A stretch of DNA of 64,000 nucleotides from Georgenia sp. EYE_87 (lineage in GTDB: Bacteria > Actinomycetota > Actinomycetes > Actinomycetales > Actinomycetaceae). A program made the position numbers and the translations under genes. Of this stretch, positions 26,486 through 35,886 are shown in pieces. Where the stretch lies: contig NZ_JAHXNL010000006.1 of NCBI RefSeq assembly GCF_023148685.1, positions 38,907 through 102,906 of the forward strand, written 5' to 3'. Position 1 is the stretch's first letter. Every line of letters begins with the position of its first letter. The notes under the pieces were generated by a model, which saw only the letters and a list, made by a program, of their open reading frames with translations, was not told where the DNA came from and ran no database searches.

Positions 26486-27420
26486 GCCCCTAGCCTGCCA
26501 CCCCGTGGGCTGTCCTCGACCTCGAGGCCGACGCGCGAGACCGGCAGCCCCTGGGTGACCACACCCGCGAAGAGGTCGTCCTCGATGCCGTCCGGCACGT
26601 CGATCCGCGCGCGGGCGAGCTGGAACTCCTCGTAGGGCCAGATCTCCTTCTCGACGTCGCGGGGCACCTGGAAGAAGAAGCCGTCGGGGTCGATCTGCGT
26701 GGCGTGCGCCCGGAGTGCTGCGTCGCGCTGGGGGAAGTACGCCGCGCACTCGACGCGTGCCGTCGCCTGCCGGTGGGGGCGGTTCCGGCGCGTCTCGAAC
26801 CACTCCTCGAACGGGGAGGAGATCCCGCGCTCCTGCAGCGCGTGGTGCACGGCCTCGATGCGCGCGACGGAGAAGGAGATGTCGTAGTACAGCTTCTGCA
26901 CCGCCCACGGCTCGCCGGCCTCGGGGTACGCCTCGGGGTCGGCCGCCGCCTCGTAGGCCGCCACGGCCACCTTGTGGGCCATGATGTGGTCCGGGTGCGG
27001 GTAGCCGCCGTTCTCGTCGTAGCACGTCATCACGTGCGGCCGGAACTCGCGGATCTGCCGCACGAGCGCGCCGACGGGCACCTCCAGCGGCTCGACCGCG
27101 AAGCAGCCCTCGGGCAGCGGCGGCAACGGGTCCCCCTCCGGCAGCCCGGAGTCGACGAAGCCCAGCCAGACGTGCTCGATGCCGAGCGCCTCGGCGGCGG
27201 CCGCCATCTCCCGACGGCGGTGGCCGGGCATGTCCCGCAGGATCTCGGGGTTCCCCTCGAGCCGGGGGTTGAGGATGTCGCCCCTCTCGCCGCCGGTGCA
27301 CGTCACCACCAGCACCCTGTTGCCCTCGGCCGCGTACCTGGCGGAGGTCGCGGCCCCCTTGCTCGACTCGTCGTCGGGGTGCGCATGCACGGCCATGAGC
27401 CGCAACGCCTCGTGGGTCAC
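26482..27420 (-). CDS. mca: Mycothiol S-conjugate amidase
   Basis: 312-aa zinc amidase that cleaves mycothiol adducts of toxins, releasing mercapturic acids for export. Zinc-site motif HAHPDDES at 12-19 (His14, Asp17) and PHPDH near 146 supply the ligands; [11 protein letters not shown] is the family substrate-loop motif. The C-terminal region with [22 protein letters not shown] separates Mca from MshB deacetylase. The GTG at 27420 has GGAGG eight bases upstream. It is divergent from DUF4307, with greA beyond, the neighbourhood seen in mycobacteria. Confidence 0.95.
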   Translation of the reverse strand: MTHEALRLMAVHAHPDDESSKGAATSARYAAEGNRVLVVTCTGGERGDILNPRLEGNPEILRDMPGHRRREMAAAAEALGIEHVWLGFVDSGLPEGDPLPPLPEGCFAVEPLEVPVGALVRQIREFRPHVMTCYDENGGYPHPDHIMAHKVAVAAYEAAADPEAYPEAGEPWAVQKLYYDISFSVARIEAVHHALQERGISSPFEEWFETRRNRPHRQATARVECAAYFPQRDAALRAHATQIDPDGFFFQVPRDVEKEIWPYEEFQLARARIDVPDGIEDDLFAGVVTQGLPVSRVGLEVEDSPRGGRLGA

Positions 27421-27559
27421 CGCGTGGTCCTCCAGTGGCGCCGGGAACGGTCCCGCGCCTCGCTCGTCGTCAGTTCCAGGGACAATGGTCTCGCATCAGT
27501 GCCCGACGCGCCCAAGTCATATCGCACGCCCCGGCACCCACCACCCAGGAGGACCGTCC

Positions 27560-27988
27560 GTGACCGAGCCCGCAGCACCCCGACCCGCCGGGGGCGACCC
27601 GGCCGTGATGGCCGCCCGGTACGGCGGCGTGGGCTCCGGCCGGCGCGGCCTGATCCTCGCCGGAGTGGTGACGGCCCTGCTCGTGGCCGGTGGCCTGGCC
27701 GTCCAGGCGTCGAACCTCACGCGGCCCACGGTCATGGCGGAGAACGTCGGTTTCACGGTGAACGACGCGTCCAGCACCACGGTGCGGTTCAACCTCCGCA
27801 CCGACCCGGGCACGACCGTCAGCTGCACGCTCGTCGCCCTGAACGAGTCCTTCACCCAGGTGGGCTTCCGCGAGGTCGAGCTCGGGCCCTTCGACGAACC
27901 GGCCACCTCGCACCAGGTGGACGTCACGACGACGGAGCTGGCCACGACGGGCAGCGTGGACGGGTGCCAGATCCTGGACGAGGGGTGA
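27560..27988 (+). CDS. DUF4307 family membrane protein
   Basis: 142-aa protein with one N-terminal membrane helix (about 34-52) after a short Pro/Gly-rich cytoplasmic segment containing the family motif MAARYGGVGS. The exported domain has two cysteines (VSCTLVAL and DGCQIL) that may form a disulfide, and an immunoglobulin-like strand pattern (VRFNLRTDPGTTVSCTLVAL). Function is unknown. The GTG start at 27560 is supported by AGGAGGACC. It lies between mca and greA, as in other actinobacteria. Confidence 0.85.
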   Translation: MTEPAAPRPAGGDPAVMAARYGGVGSGRRGLILAGVVTALLVAGGLAVQASNLTRPTVMAENVGFTVNDASSTTVRFNLRTDPGTTVSCTLVALNESFTQVGFREVELGPFDEPATSHQVDVTTTELATTGSVDGCQILDEG

Positions 27989-28072
27989 CCTCGCTCCCGG
28001 GTCGCAGAACGTTGCTACCCGTGAAACTGCCGGTGACGACCGGAAAAGAGCGGCCCTGCCCCCGCTGTTTGT

Positions 28073-28078
28073 TATGAT
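28073..28078 (+). promoter_or_regulatory. Candidate -10 box (TATGAT) of greA
   Basis: TATGAT lies in an AT-rich patch 121 bases before the greA GTG. It is the closest match to a consensus -10 in the window, but no -35 is evident. Confidence 0.4.
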
Positions 28079-28199
28079 CCATGCTTTACCCGCCGCCCCG
28101 GAGCGGTGCACGTGGTGCGAGCGCCCGGGCGACACAGTCCCCGTTGCCTCGGCCGCTCACGCTCGCGACCGGGGCACGAACGTATGTGGAGGAGGAGCC

Positions 28200-28685
28200 G
28201 TGACACAGACGAGCACCACCTGGCTCACCCAGGACGCGTACAACCGGCTCAAGGCCGAGCTCGAGCACCTCACGGGCCGTGGGCGTCAGGACATCGCCGA
28301 GAAGATCGACGCCGCGCGCCAGGAGGGCGACCTCAAGGAGAACGGCGGGTATCACGCGGCCCGCGAGGAGCAGGCGAAGCAGGAGGCGCGGATCGTCCAG
28401 CTCACCGAGCTGCTCCGCAACGCCCACGTCGGCGAGCCGCCGCCGGACGACGGCATCATCGAGTCCGGCATGGTCGTCAACGCGACGATCGCGGGCCGCG
28501 AGCGCACCTTCCTGCTGGGCTCGCGCGAGGGCGCGCCCGACCTGGACATCGAGGTCTACTCGGAGTCCTCCCCGCTCGGCTCCGCGCTGGTCGGGAAGTC
28601 CGCCGGCGACACCGTGACGTACGAGGCGCCCAACGGCGCCACGATCGAGGTCAAGATCGGCGAGGTGAAGCCCTTCAAGGGCTGA
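28200..28685 (+). CDS. greA: Transcription elongation factor GreA
   Basis: 161-aa factor that rescues backtracked RNA polymerase by stimulating transcript cleavage. The N-terminal coiled-coil hairpin includes the tip residues in QEGDLKENGGYHAAREEQ (the acidic Asp-Glu pair at about 43-46 is typical of active GreA). The C-terminal FKBP-like domain ends with GATIEVKIGEVKPFKG. GTG start with GGAGGAGCC upstream. It is followed by a very strong bidirectional terminator. Confidence 0.96.
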   Translation: MTQTSTTWLTQDAYNRLKAELEHLTGRGRQDIAEKIDAARQEGDLKENGGYHAAREEQAKQEARIVQLTELLRNAHVGEPPPDDGIIESGMVVNATIAGRERTFLLGSREGAPDLDIEVYSESSPLGSALVGKSAGDTVTYEAPNGATIEVKIGEVKPFKG

Positions 28686-28696
28686 CCTGCCTGGCA

Positions 28697-28741
28697 CAGA
28701 CACCGTGGGCCGCCCCCGGCAGGGGCGGCCCGCGGTGTCTG
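28697..28741. terminator. 20-bp bidirectional terminator after greA
   Basis: 28697-28716 pairs with 28722-28741 over 20 bp with a single G-U wobble and a CGGCA loop. It separates convergent greA and ilvA. Confidence 0.92.
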
Positions 28742-28745
28742 CGGC

Positions 28746-29972
28746 TCAGGGGGCGAGGATGGTGTAGCCGGACTCGCGCAGGTTCTCGAGCACGCTCTGG
28801 CAGTGCTCGGGCCCCTTGGTCTCGAGCTCCACCGAGATCTCGACCTCGTCGACGGCCAGCCCGGCGGAGGTCCGCGTGTGCTCGACGCTCACGACGTTCC
28901 CGCCCGAGGTGGCCAGCTCCTTCAGCAGCCCGGCGAGGCTGCCCGGGGCGTCCTGGACGAGCACCCGCATCTGGAGGTAGCGCCCGGCCGCGGACATGCC
29001 GTGCCGGATAATCCGCAGCAGCACGAGCGGGTCCACGTTGCCGCCGGAGAGGACCACCACCACCGGGCCGGCGAACGCGCCCGGCTCGGCGAGGAGCGCG
29101 GCCACCCCGGCAGCGCCCGACGGCTCCACCACCAGCTTGGCGCGCTCGACCACGTGCAGCACCGCCCTGGAGAGCTGCTCCTCGCTGACCGTGCGGACCT
29201 CTCGCACGTGCTCGGCGACGAGGCGGAACGGCACCTCCCCCGGCATCCCGACGGCGATGCCGTCGGCCATGGTGTGCAGGTCCTCCAGCAGGCGCGGGTG
29301 CCCCTCGGCGAGCGAGGGCGGGTAGGCGGCCGCCGCGGCCGCCTGCACACCCACGACGTCGATCGTCGGGTCGACGCTGTGGACGGCCGCGGCGACGCCG
29401 GCGAGCAGACCGCCACCGCCGGTCGGGACGATGACCGTGCGCACGTCCGGCACCTGCTCGAGGATCTCGAGCCCGATGGTGCCCTGCCCCGCCACGATGT
29501 CGGCGTGGTCGTAGGGGTGGATGAGCACGCGCCCGGACTCGCTGACCTCGGCCGCCGCGGCCGCGAGCGCGCCGTTGAGGTTCTGCCCGACCAGGACCAC
29601 CTCGGCGCCGTACTGGCGCGTCGCGGCGATCTTGGGCAGGGCCGCGTCCACGGGCATGAAGATCTTCGCCGAGATCCCGAGCAGCTGGGCCGCGAGCGCC
29701 ACCCCCTGGGCGTGATTGCCGGCCGAGGCGGCGACGACCCCGCGTGTCTTCTCCTCCCCGCTCAGCCGGCTCATGCGCACGTAGGCGCCGCGGATCTTGA
29801 ACGAGCCGGTGCGCTGGAGGTTCTCGGCCTTGAGATAGACCGGCGACCCGACGACGCGACCGAGCGTCGTGGACTCCTCCACCGGCGTCCGGTGCACGAC
29901 GTCGGCGATGGACTCGGCGGCCGCCGTGAACGTGGCCCGGTCGAAGGCCGTCGCGCGGTCGTCGGTCCTCAC
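28746..29972 (-). CDS. ilvA: Threonine ammonia-lyase (threonine dehydratase) with ACT domain
   Basis: 408-aa PLP enzyme converting threonine to 2-oxobutanoate. PLP lysine is Lys59 in TGSFKIRGA; the phosphate-binding glycine loop is PTGGGGLLAG. The catalytic domain runs to about 320. A single ACT-like domain follows (YLQMRVLVQDAPGSLAGLL to the end), the layout of the single-ACT, 400-residue form often called catabolic/TdcB-like with ACT. Whether it feeds isoleucine synthesis or catabolism is not decided by sequence. The GTG overlaps the stop of the AI-2E gene (GTGA). Confidence 0.93.
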   Translation of the reverse strand: MRTDDRATAFDRATFTAAAESIADVVHRTPVEESTTLGRVVGSPVYLKAENLQRTGSFKIRGAYVRMSRLSGEEKTRGVVAASAGNHAQGVALAAQLLGISAKIFMPVDAALPKIAATRQYGAEVVLVGQNLNGALAAAAAEVSESGRVLIHPYDHADIVAGQGTIGLEILEQVPDVRTVIVPTGGGGLLAGVAAAVHSVDPTIDVVGVQAAAAAAYPPSLAEGHPRLLEDLHTMADGIAVGMPGEVPFRLVAEHVREVRTVSEEQLSRAVLHVVERAKLVVEPSGAAGVAALLAEPGAFAGPVVVVLSGGNVDPLVLLRIIRHGMSAAGRYLQMRVLVQDAPGSLAGLLKELATSGGNVVSVEHTRTSAGLAVDEVEISVELETKGPEHCQSVLENLRESGYTILAP

Positions 29973-31342
29973 CGCTCCTCCTCGGCCCGGTGGTCGGAGT
30001 CGTCGGCGTCGGCGCCCTTGTCGTCGTCGGCGATGTGCGCGTAGGCGTTGGCGATCGAGACGAACACCGCTCCGGGGGGCCCGCCGGACCGGTGCATGTC
30101 CCGGGCGAGGCTCGGGTACTTGTCGTGGCCGTAGAGGTAGAGGACGACCGTGTTGATGGTCGCGACCACCGGCACGGCGAACAGGGCGCCGAGGACCCCG
30201 GCGATTCCCGTGCCCGCCGCGACGGCGAGCAGGATGGCGACCGGGTGCAGCGAGACGGCGTTGCCCTGTAGCCAGGGCTGGAGCACGTTGCCCTCGAGCT
30301 GCTGCACGGCCAGCACGATGGCCAGCATGATCAGCGCGGTCACCAGCCCCTGGTCCACCAGGGCCACGACGACGGCGACCGCGCCGGAGATGAAGGCACC
30401 CACGATGGGGATGAAGGAGAACAGGAAGACCAGGATGCCGATCGGCAGGGCGAGCGGGACCTGCAGGATCGCGGCACCGGCGGCGATGCCGACGGCGTCA
30501 ACGAACGCCACGAGGATCTGTGTACGCGCGTAGCCGCCCAGGGTCATCCAGCCGCGGATTCCGGCCTCGTTGATCCGGTCGCGCACCCCGACGGGGGTGA
30601 GGCGGACGAACCAGTGCCAGATCCGCCGGCCCTCCTTGAGGAAGAAGAACAGGCAGAAGAGTGCGATGACCGCGCCGGTGGCCACGGAGGTCACGGAGCT
30701 TGTCACCCCGACGACACCGCTGACCAGGCGGTCCGAGTTGGCCTGCAGCTGCTCGGTGATCTGGTCGAGGTAGCTCTGGATCTGTGCCTTGTCGATGCCG
30801 AGCGGGCCGTTCGCCAGCCAGTCGATGCCGTCCTGCACGGCGACGCCGACGCGATCGGCGAGCGCGCCGAACCCGTCGAGGATCGACCGGCCCGCGAGGA
30901 CGAGCAGGCCGGTGACCAGGCCGACGAGGAGCAGGATCGCCGTGAGGGCGGCGAGCGCCCGAGGGAAGTGCAGGACCCGGCGCAGCCGCACGGCGACGGG
31001 CTCCAGGAGCACGGCGAGGAGCAGCGCGACGAGCACCGCGACCACGATCATCTGGAACGTGGCGACCAGGTAGCTGAGGAGCGCGACCGCCGCCGCGACG
31101 ACGAGGACGCGCCAGGACCAGCCCGCCGCGACCCGCAGCGTCCGGGGGACGCCGTCGACCATGGTCGACGCCGGAGCCCCGGCAGCCGGGGATGCCGTCC
31201 CACTTAGGTCCGTCCCCGCTGGGGGCCGTAGCCCGGGGACCCGGTCCGACGGGAACCGGCCGGCGGTCACCGGGTCCGTGGCGCGCCGGATGCGGCTGCG
31301 CAGCCCGGGGCGCTCCACCTCATCGTTGCTCTGGTCAGGCAT
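29969..31342 (-). CDS. AI-2E family transporter
   Basis: 457-aa multi-pass membrane protein (former UPF0118) with about eight helices. The first 85 residues are a charged/Pro-Gly-rich cytoplasmic extension; two helices follow close together, then an extracellular stretch with [20 protein letters not shown], and the family hallmarks FLKEGRRIW and the C-terminal [22 protein letters not shown] and [18 protein letters not shown]. The name comes from E. coli TqsA; other members are Na+/H+ antiporters, so substrate is open. The C-terminus is very acidic. It is coupled to ilvA by a 4-base overlap. A TACCGT box lies 22 bases upstream. Confidence 0.88.
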   Translation of the reverse strand: MPDQSNDEVERPGLRSRIRRATDPVTAGRFPSDRVPGLRPPAGTDLSGTASPAAGAPASTMVDGVPRTLRVAAGWSWRVLVVAAAVALLSYLVATFQMIVVAVLVALLLAVLLEPVAVRLRRVLHFPRALAALTAILLLVGLVTGLLVLAGRSILDGFGALADRVGVAVQDGIDWLANGPLGIDKAQIQSYLDQITEQLQANSDRLVSGVVGVTSSVTSVATGAVIALFCLFFFLKEGRRIWHWFVRLTPVGVRDRINEAGIRGWMTLGGYARTQILVAFVDAVGIAAGAAILQVPLALPIGILVFLFSFIPIVGAFISGAVAVVVALVDQGLVTALIMLAIVLAVQQLEGNVLQPWLQGNAVSLHPVAILLAVAAGTGIAGVLGALFAVPVVATINTVVLYLYGHDKYPSLARDMHRSGGPPGAVFVSIANAYAHIADDDKGADADDSDHRAEEER

Positions 31343-31504
31343 GGTCCCCGCAATCGACGTGGCACGGTAGTTTTCCTGGCTCAGCCTACGGTGCAGCTCC
31401 CCCGCGCCCGCGCCGCGGCTGTGCACGGATCCGGCGCGTCGCCGGGAAGAACGCCACCCCGCGCGGTGTTCCCACCGGTGACGCACACTCTTGGAGGAGC
31501 ACGC

Positions 31505-32203
31505 ATGTTCGGACTGGGCCGCAGGACGCAGATGGTCACCGCCGAGGAGGCCCTGCCCGGCCGCCCGACCCCCGGCTACGCGGTGCCGACCACGCACGAG
31601 GTCCTCGGCACCCCCCTGCAGGGCCCGTGGCCGGCCGGGTCGGAGGTCCTCTACGTCGCGATGGGGTGCTTCTGGGGGGCCGAGCGGATCTTCTGGCGCC
31701 TGCCCGGCGTCGTGTCGACGGCCGCTGGCTACCTCGGCGGGTTCACGCGGTACCCGACGTACGAGGAGGTGTGCACGGGCCTGACCGGGCACACCGAGGC
31801 GGTGCAGGTGGTCTACGACCCGGCGAAGACCTCTCCCGAGCTCCTGCTCAAGGCCTTCTGGGAGAACCACGACCCCACCACGGCCAACCGCCAGGGCAAC
31901 GACGTCGGCACCCAGTACCGCTCCGGCATCTACTGGACGACTGCTGGCCAGGAGGCCGCGGCACGCGCCACCCGCGACGCGTTCCAGCAGGTCCTGACAG
32001 AGCACGGCCACGGCGCCATCTCCACCGAGCTGCTGCCCTTCCCCGGCGAGTTCTACTACGCCGAGGACTACCACCAGCAGTACCTCCACAAGAACCCGGG
32101 CGGGTACTGCAACCACGGGCCGAACGGGCTCACCTGCCCCGTCGGGCTGGTGCGCCAGGACCAGCTCCCCGCCCAGGTCGACGTGGCGCCGCCCGGCGAC
32201 TGA
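31505..32203 (+). CDS. msrA: Peptide methionine-S-sulfoxide reductase MsrA
   Basis: 232-aa enzyme repairing oxidised methionine. The catalytic Cys55 is in GCFWGAE; family residues [22 protein letters not shown] and [11 protein letters not shown] follow. Two C-terminal cysteines ([13 protein letters not shown], about 203 and 212) can act as resolving residues. A roughly 45-residue N-terminal extension distinguishes it from the minimal enzyme. The ATG has GGAGGAGC upstream. A TACGGT box lies 113 bases upstream. Confidence 0.96.
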   Translation: MFGLGRRTQMVTAEEALPGRPTPGYAVPTTHEVLGTPLQGPWPAGSEVLYVAMGCFWGAERIFWRLPGVVSTAAGYLGGFTRYPTYEEVCTGLTGHTEAVQVVYDPAKTSPELLLKAFWENHDPTTANRQGNDVGTQYRSGIYWTTAGQEAAARATRDAFQQVLTEHGHGAISTELLPFPGEFYYAEDYHQQYLHKNPGGYCNHGPNGLTCPVGLVRQDQLPAQVDVAPPGD

Positions 32204-32352
32204 CACTGACCCGCCGGGCGGGCGGCTGCAGCCCGGGCGGCACCTCCGCGCCTGCCGTGCCGCGGGAAGGGGCCGGCCGGGCCGCCCGGAGGCCCGCCCC
32301 GTACGCTGGAGCCGGTAGCCCGGCACCGGTCGGGCCCCGACGAGAGGACCTC

Positions 32353-32754
32353 ATGAGCGAGCTTCCCACCGCCACCGGCAGCTTCGGCGACAAGCCGGAG
32401 CTCAGCTTCCCCGGCTCCGCGGCACCCGAGGGCCTGCAGGTCCAGGTGCTCGAGCAGGGCTCGGGCGACACCGTGCAGGCCGGTGACACCATCGTGGTGA
32501 ACTACCTCGGCCAGACGTGGGGCGGCCACGTCTTCGACAACTCCTACGACCGCGGCGACACCATCTCCTTCCCGATCGGGATGGGCGTCGTCATCGGCGG
32601 CTGGGACGACGGGCTGGTGGGCCAGCAGATCGGCTCGCGCGTGATGCTCTCGATCCCGCCGGAGCACGGTTACGGCCCGCGCGGCGTGCCGCAGGCCGGG
32701 ATCAAGGGCACCGACACCCTCGTCTTCGTGGTGGACGTCGTCGGCGTGGAGTGA
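32353..32754 (+). CDS. FKBP-type peptidyl-prolyl cis-trans isomerase
   Basis: 133-aa single-domain FKBP that catalyses prolyl isomerisation. The core is complete: VQAGDTIVVNYLGQTWGGHVFDNSYDRG, FPIGMGVVIGGWDDGLVGQQIGSRVMLSIPPEHGYG and the final VFVVDVVGVE strand. It has no signal peptide, so it acts in the cytoplasm. The Tyr, Asp, Trp and Phe drug-pocket positions look intact. It converges on the monooxygenase gene with 17 bases between. Confidence 0.95.
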   Translation: MSELPTATGSFGDKPELSFPGSAAPEGLQVQVLEQGSGDTVQAGDTIVVNYLGQTWGGHVFDNSYDRGDTISFPIGMGVVIGGWDDGLVGQQIGSRVMLSIPPEHGYGPRGVPQAGIKGTDTLVFVVDVVGVE

Positions 32755-32771
32755 CCCCTGGAACAGCCGGC

Positions 32772-34376
32772 TCAGCGCGGCAGCCACGACCCGAGGTAGG
32801 CGCGCAGCCCCGCGAGGTCGGACCCGCCGCGGTAGGCCACGTACCCGTCCGGGCGGACCAGCAGGTGCGCCGTCGCCGTCCCGGTCACGCCCAGCCGGTC
32901 CAGGACGAGGCCGTCCCGGCCGCCGTCGCCGGCGGCCGGGGCCGGTCCGCGGGAGAGTCGGTGGACGCGCAGACCGCGCCCCTCCAGCTCCCGCACCTGG
33001 GCCTCGGACCACCGTCCCGGCGGTCCGCACAGCAGCAGGTGGAAACCCTCGGCGCCGACCGCTTCATGGAGCGTGCCGCCGCCCAGGGGGGCGTCGGGCA
33101 GCCGGTCGCCGGCCCGCGGGCCCCGTCGCGGCGCGCCGGGCCCCTCGACGGCCAGCGGGCTGCGCCGGTAGGACACGGTCAGCTCGGCGACGGTGCGGAA
33201 GCCCGCCGCCCGCAGCCGGTTCAGCCGCAGCACGAGCGGTACGACGACGGGGGCGAGCCGCGCACGGGCGAGCCGCAGCGGCGCGGCGGCCGAGGTCGCC
33301 ACGGTGAACGCCCGGTCGCTCAGCCGGAGCACGGCCCGGCCCACCGGCAGGCGCTCGGCCTCGTACGTGCCCAGCAGGCGGTCCGGTGACCGGCCGGCGA
33401 CGACGAGGGCGAGCTTCCACCCGAGGTTGACGGCGTCCTGGATCCCGGTGTTCATGCCCTGCGCCCCGGCCGGGCTGTGGATGTGGGCGGCGTCCCCGGC
33501 CAGGAGCACCCGGCCCGCGCGGTAGCGCACGGCGCTGCGCAGGTGCAGCCGGAAGTTGGTCGTCCACACCGGGTCGCGCAGGCGGACACCGGTCACGAAG
33601 CGGGCGACGAGGCCCTGGAGCTCCTGCAGGGCGACCGTCTCGCCCGCCACGGCCTCCTGCCCCCGCGGTCGCATCGCGATCATCCGCCAGGTGGCCGGGT
33701 CCCGGAGCGGGAAGAGGAAGAGCACGCCGTCCCCGGAGACGAAGGCGTGCACCGGACCTGCCTCAAGGCCGTCCGCCTCGAGGTCGGCCAGCACGAACGT
33801 CGGCGCGTAGGGCCTCCCGCGGAACGCGATCCCGGCCTCGCGGCGCACGGTGCTGTGCGCGCCGTCGCAGCCCACGACGTAGCGGGCCCGCACGGTCTCC
33901 TCCGTGCCGTCGGCGTGGCGGAGGGAGCAGCGCACGGCCTGGCGCTCCTGGACGAGCGCCGTGAGCTCGACGCCACGCTCGGCGGCGGCGCCCCGCCGGG
34001 CGAGGTGCTCGCCGATCACCCGCTCGGTCTCGGACTGCGAGAGGAAGAGCAGGTGGGGGAAGGGCGAGTCCTTCAGCCCGAGGTCGAAGAGGCCGAGCCG
34101 GACCGTGCGCCCGCCGAGGTGCAGCCGCAGCTCGACCGCCGGGTTGCCCCGCTCGACCAGCTCCCGGGCAAGCCCGTCACGGGCCAGCACCTCCAGGGTG
34201 CGCGGCTGGATCGCCAGGGCGCGCGACTCGTGGACCCGGTCCAGCGCCTTGTCGACCAGGCGCAGGCGCACGCCCCGCACCGCCAGCTCCAGGGCGAGCG
34301 TCAGCCCGGTCGGCCCGGCGCCCACGACGAGCACGTCGAGCGGCCCAGGGTCCCGCGCCGTCCCGGCGTGCGCCAT
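32772..34376 (-). CDS. FAD-dependent aromatic-type monooxygenase
   Basis: 534-aa flavoprotein of the p-hydroxybenzoate hydroxylase fold. FAD motifs: N-terminal VVGAGPTGLTLALELAVRG, the DG motif GCDGAHSTVRR and the GD motif GDAAHIHSPAGAQGMNTGIQDA. The roughly 150-residue C-terminal thioredoxin-like domain (from about 395) is the layout of phenol/resorcinol hydroxylases, MhpA-like and rifampin-type monooxygenases. Substrate is unknown; there is no catabolic cluster next to it. It is a single gene, starting ATG 34376 with a weak ribosome site. Confidence 0.88.
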   Translation of the reverse strand: MAHAGTARDPGPLDVLVVGAGPTGLTLALELAVRGVRLRLVDKALDRVHESRALAIQPRTLEVLARDGLARELVERGNPAVELRLHLGGRTVRLGLFDLGLKDSPFPHLLFLSQSETERVIGEHLARRGAAAERGVELTALVQERQAVRCSLRHADGTEETVRARYVVGCDGAHSTVRREAGIAFRGRPYAPTFVLADLEADGLEAGPVHAFVSGDGVLFLFPLRDPATWRMIAMRPRGQEAVAGETVALQELQGLVARFVTGVRLRDPVWTTNFRLHLRSAVRYRAGRVLLAGDAAHIHSPAGAQGMNTGIQDAVNLGWKLALVVAGRSPDRLLGTYEAERLPVGRAVLRLSDRAFTVATSAAAPLRLARARLAPVVVPLVLRLNRLRAAGFRTVAELTVSYRRSPLAVEGPGAPRRGPRAGDRLPDAPLGGGTLHEAVGAEGFHLLLCGPPGRWSEAQVRELEGRGLRVHRLSRGPAPAAGDGGRDGLVLDRLGVTGTATAHLLVRPDGYVAYRGGSDLAGLRAYLGSWLPR

Positions 34377-34504
34377 GACGTCACCTCGTCTCGGGTGCGC
34401 TCACGGTACCCACGCCACACCCCCGGCCGTGCCGGAAACCTCGGCGCGGCCTCCCCGTGGCCCGGCTCCCCGGAGAGGGCAGGTCCCCACGCGTCGACCG
34501 AACG

Positions 34505-34545
34505 GCGACGGCGGCCGCCCCCTGGGAGGGGACGGCCGCCGTCGC
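34505..34545 (-). terminator. Terminator after the BI-1 family gene
   Basis: 13-bp perfect outer stem (34505-34517 with 34533-34545), one mismatch, then 4 more pairs around a TGGGA loop. It sits 16 bases past the BI-1 stop. Confidence 0.82.
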
Positions 34546-34560
34546 GCCGGGTCGGTCGCG

Positions 34561-35508
34561 TCAGTCGCTGCCGCGCAGGATGGCGAGCAGGCGCAGGAAC
34601 TCGATGTAGAGCCACACCAGGGTGACCGCGAGCCCGAACGCGGCGGACCAGGCGTACCGGCCGGGAACACCCGCCTCGACGCCGCGCTTGATGGCGTCGA
34701 AGTCCATGATCAGGCAGATCGCGGCCAGGCCCACGGCGAAGACGCCGAGCAGGACGCCCAGCGGGATGCCGAACAGCGTCACGCCGGTCCGCAGGCCCCA
34801 CGGGTCGTCGGAGGCGCCGGTGACCATGAGGACCACGTTGACCAGCGAGAACAGCGCGTAGCCGACGAGCGCGATCAGCACGAACCGGGTCAGCTTGGGG
34901 GTGACGCGGACGGTGCCGGACTTGAACAGGAACAGGGCGGCGACGAACGTGGCCGTCGTGCCCAGCACGGCCTGGAGGACGATGCCGCCCCACTGGGCCT
35001 CGAACACGGCGGAGATGCCGCCGAGGAACAGGCCCTCGGCCACCGCGTAGGCCATGATCAGCGCCGGGGAGGGCTCACGCTTGAAGGCGTTGACCAGCCC
35101 CAGGACCAGCCCGACGATGGCGCCGCCGAACGTCAGGAGCATGTTGGCGTCCATGACGAGCCAGTTGAAGGCCGCCGCGACCACGATGACGCCCAGGACG
35201 AGCCCGGTCTTGACGATGACGTCGTCGTAGGTCATCCGGCCGGTGTCCGCGGGGGCGGCGGGCGGCTGACGGTAGGCGTGCTCGAGGTCGTTGACCTGGC
35301 CGGGCTGGTAGGCCTGCCCCGGCTGGTAGGCGCCGTAGCCGGCACCGGGCTGGGCGGGCTGGCCGTAGCCCTGCGGCGCGTGGCCGCCCTGGGGGGCGTA
35401 ACCGGTGCCGCTCTGGGGGGCGTAGCCCGGGTAGGTCGGGTAGCCGTTCGGGGTCCGCTGGGCGTTGGCGCCGAAGTACGGACTCTTCTCGAAGACGGGA
35501 TTGCTCAC
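34561..35508 (-). CDS. Bax inhibitor-1/YccA family membrane protein with Pro/Gly/Tyr-rich N-terminus
   Basis: 315-aa protein. Residues 1-85 are a low-complexity cytoplasmic region with GYAPQ/GYGQP-type repeats and no hydrophobic residues in blocks. The C-terminal 225 residues have seven helices and the BI-1 pattern (MTYDDVIVKTGLVLGVIVVAAAFNW, then a final LVWLYIEFLRLLAILRG with Asp in the FDAIKRG segment). BI-1 proteins are Ca2+-leak/stress-related channels in other organisms; the bacterial role is unclear. GTG start chosen because AGGAGG lies seven bases upstream. TACGAT at 35582-35587 is a possible -10. Confidence 0.9.
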   Translation of the reverse strand: MSNPVFEKSPYFGANAQRTPNGYPTYPGYAPQSGTGYAPQGGHAPQGYGQPAQPGAGYGAYQPGQAYQPGQVNDLEHAYRQPPAAPADTGRMTYDDVIVKTGLVLGVIVVAAAFNWLVMDANMLLTFGGAIVGLVLGLVNAFKREPSPALIMAYAVAEGLFLGGISAVFEAQWGGIVLQAVLGTTATFVAALFLFKSGTVRVTPKLTRFVLIALVGYALFSLVNVVLMVTGASDDPWGLRTGVTLFGIPLGVLLGVFAVGLAAICLIMDFDAIKRGVEAGVPGRYAWSAAFGLAVTLVWLYIEFLRLLAILRGSD

Positions 35509-35886
35509 GTAGTGCCTCCTGGTCGCGGCAACCGGGTTCCGCGTGTTCGGACCCCGGACCAAAGTCGCTGGCCTGTGCTCCATCGTACGGGCCGGACGGG
35601 CCCGAAGGTGCGCGATGCTGCTGACGGTACAACGGGACGCGGCTCGTCCATGTTCCCGGCCCACCTGCGACGTCGCCGCCCGCGCCTCGGTCCGGAGGAC
35701 CGCCCCGGGCCTCCCCCGTCTCGTCCTCAGGGACGAGATTCTCCCCGCGACGGCGGAGCTGCGGTGCCCGCGAGAATCAGCCCAGCCGTCGATCCGCCCG
35801 CGTGCCGGGCCCCCTAGCGTGGTCATCAGCACGCAGGCCTGCCGCGAACGGCACCGCCGACCGGCTCCCACCCAGAAGGGCACGTC
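35509..35886. other. 378-bp divergent intergenic region
   Basis: Spacer between the BI-1 gene (minus) and the ABC/two-component operon (plus). On the minus strand TACGAT at 35587-35582 is a plausible -10, 74 bases before the BI-1 start. For the plus strand TAGCGT at 35815-35820 could be a -10 with a 66-base leader to the ATPase ATG (ribosome site AGAAGGG). I see no hairpin pair or small gene. Confidence 0.4.
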
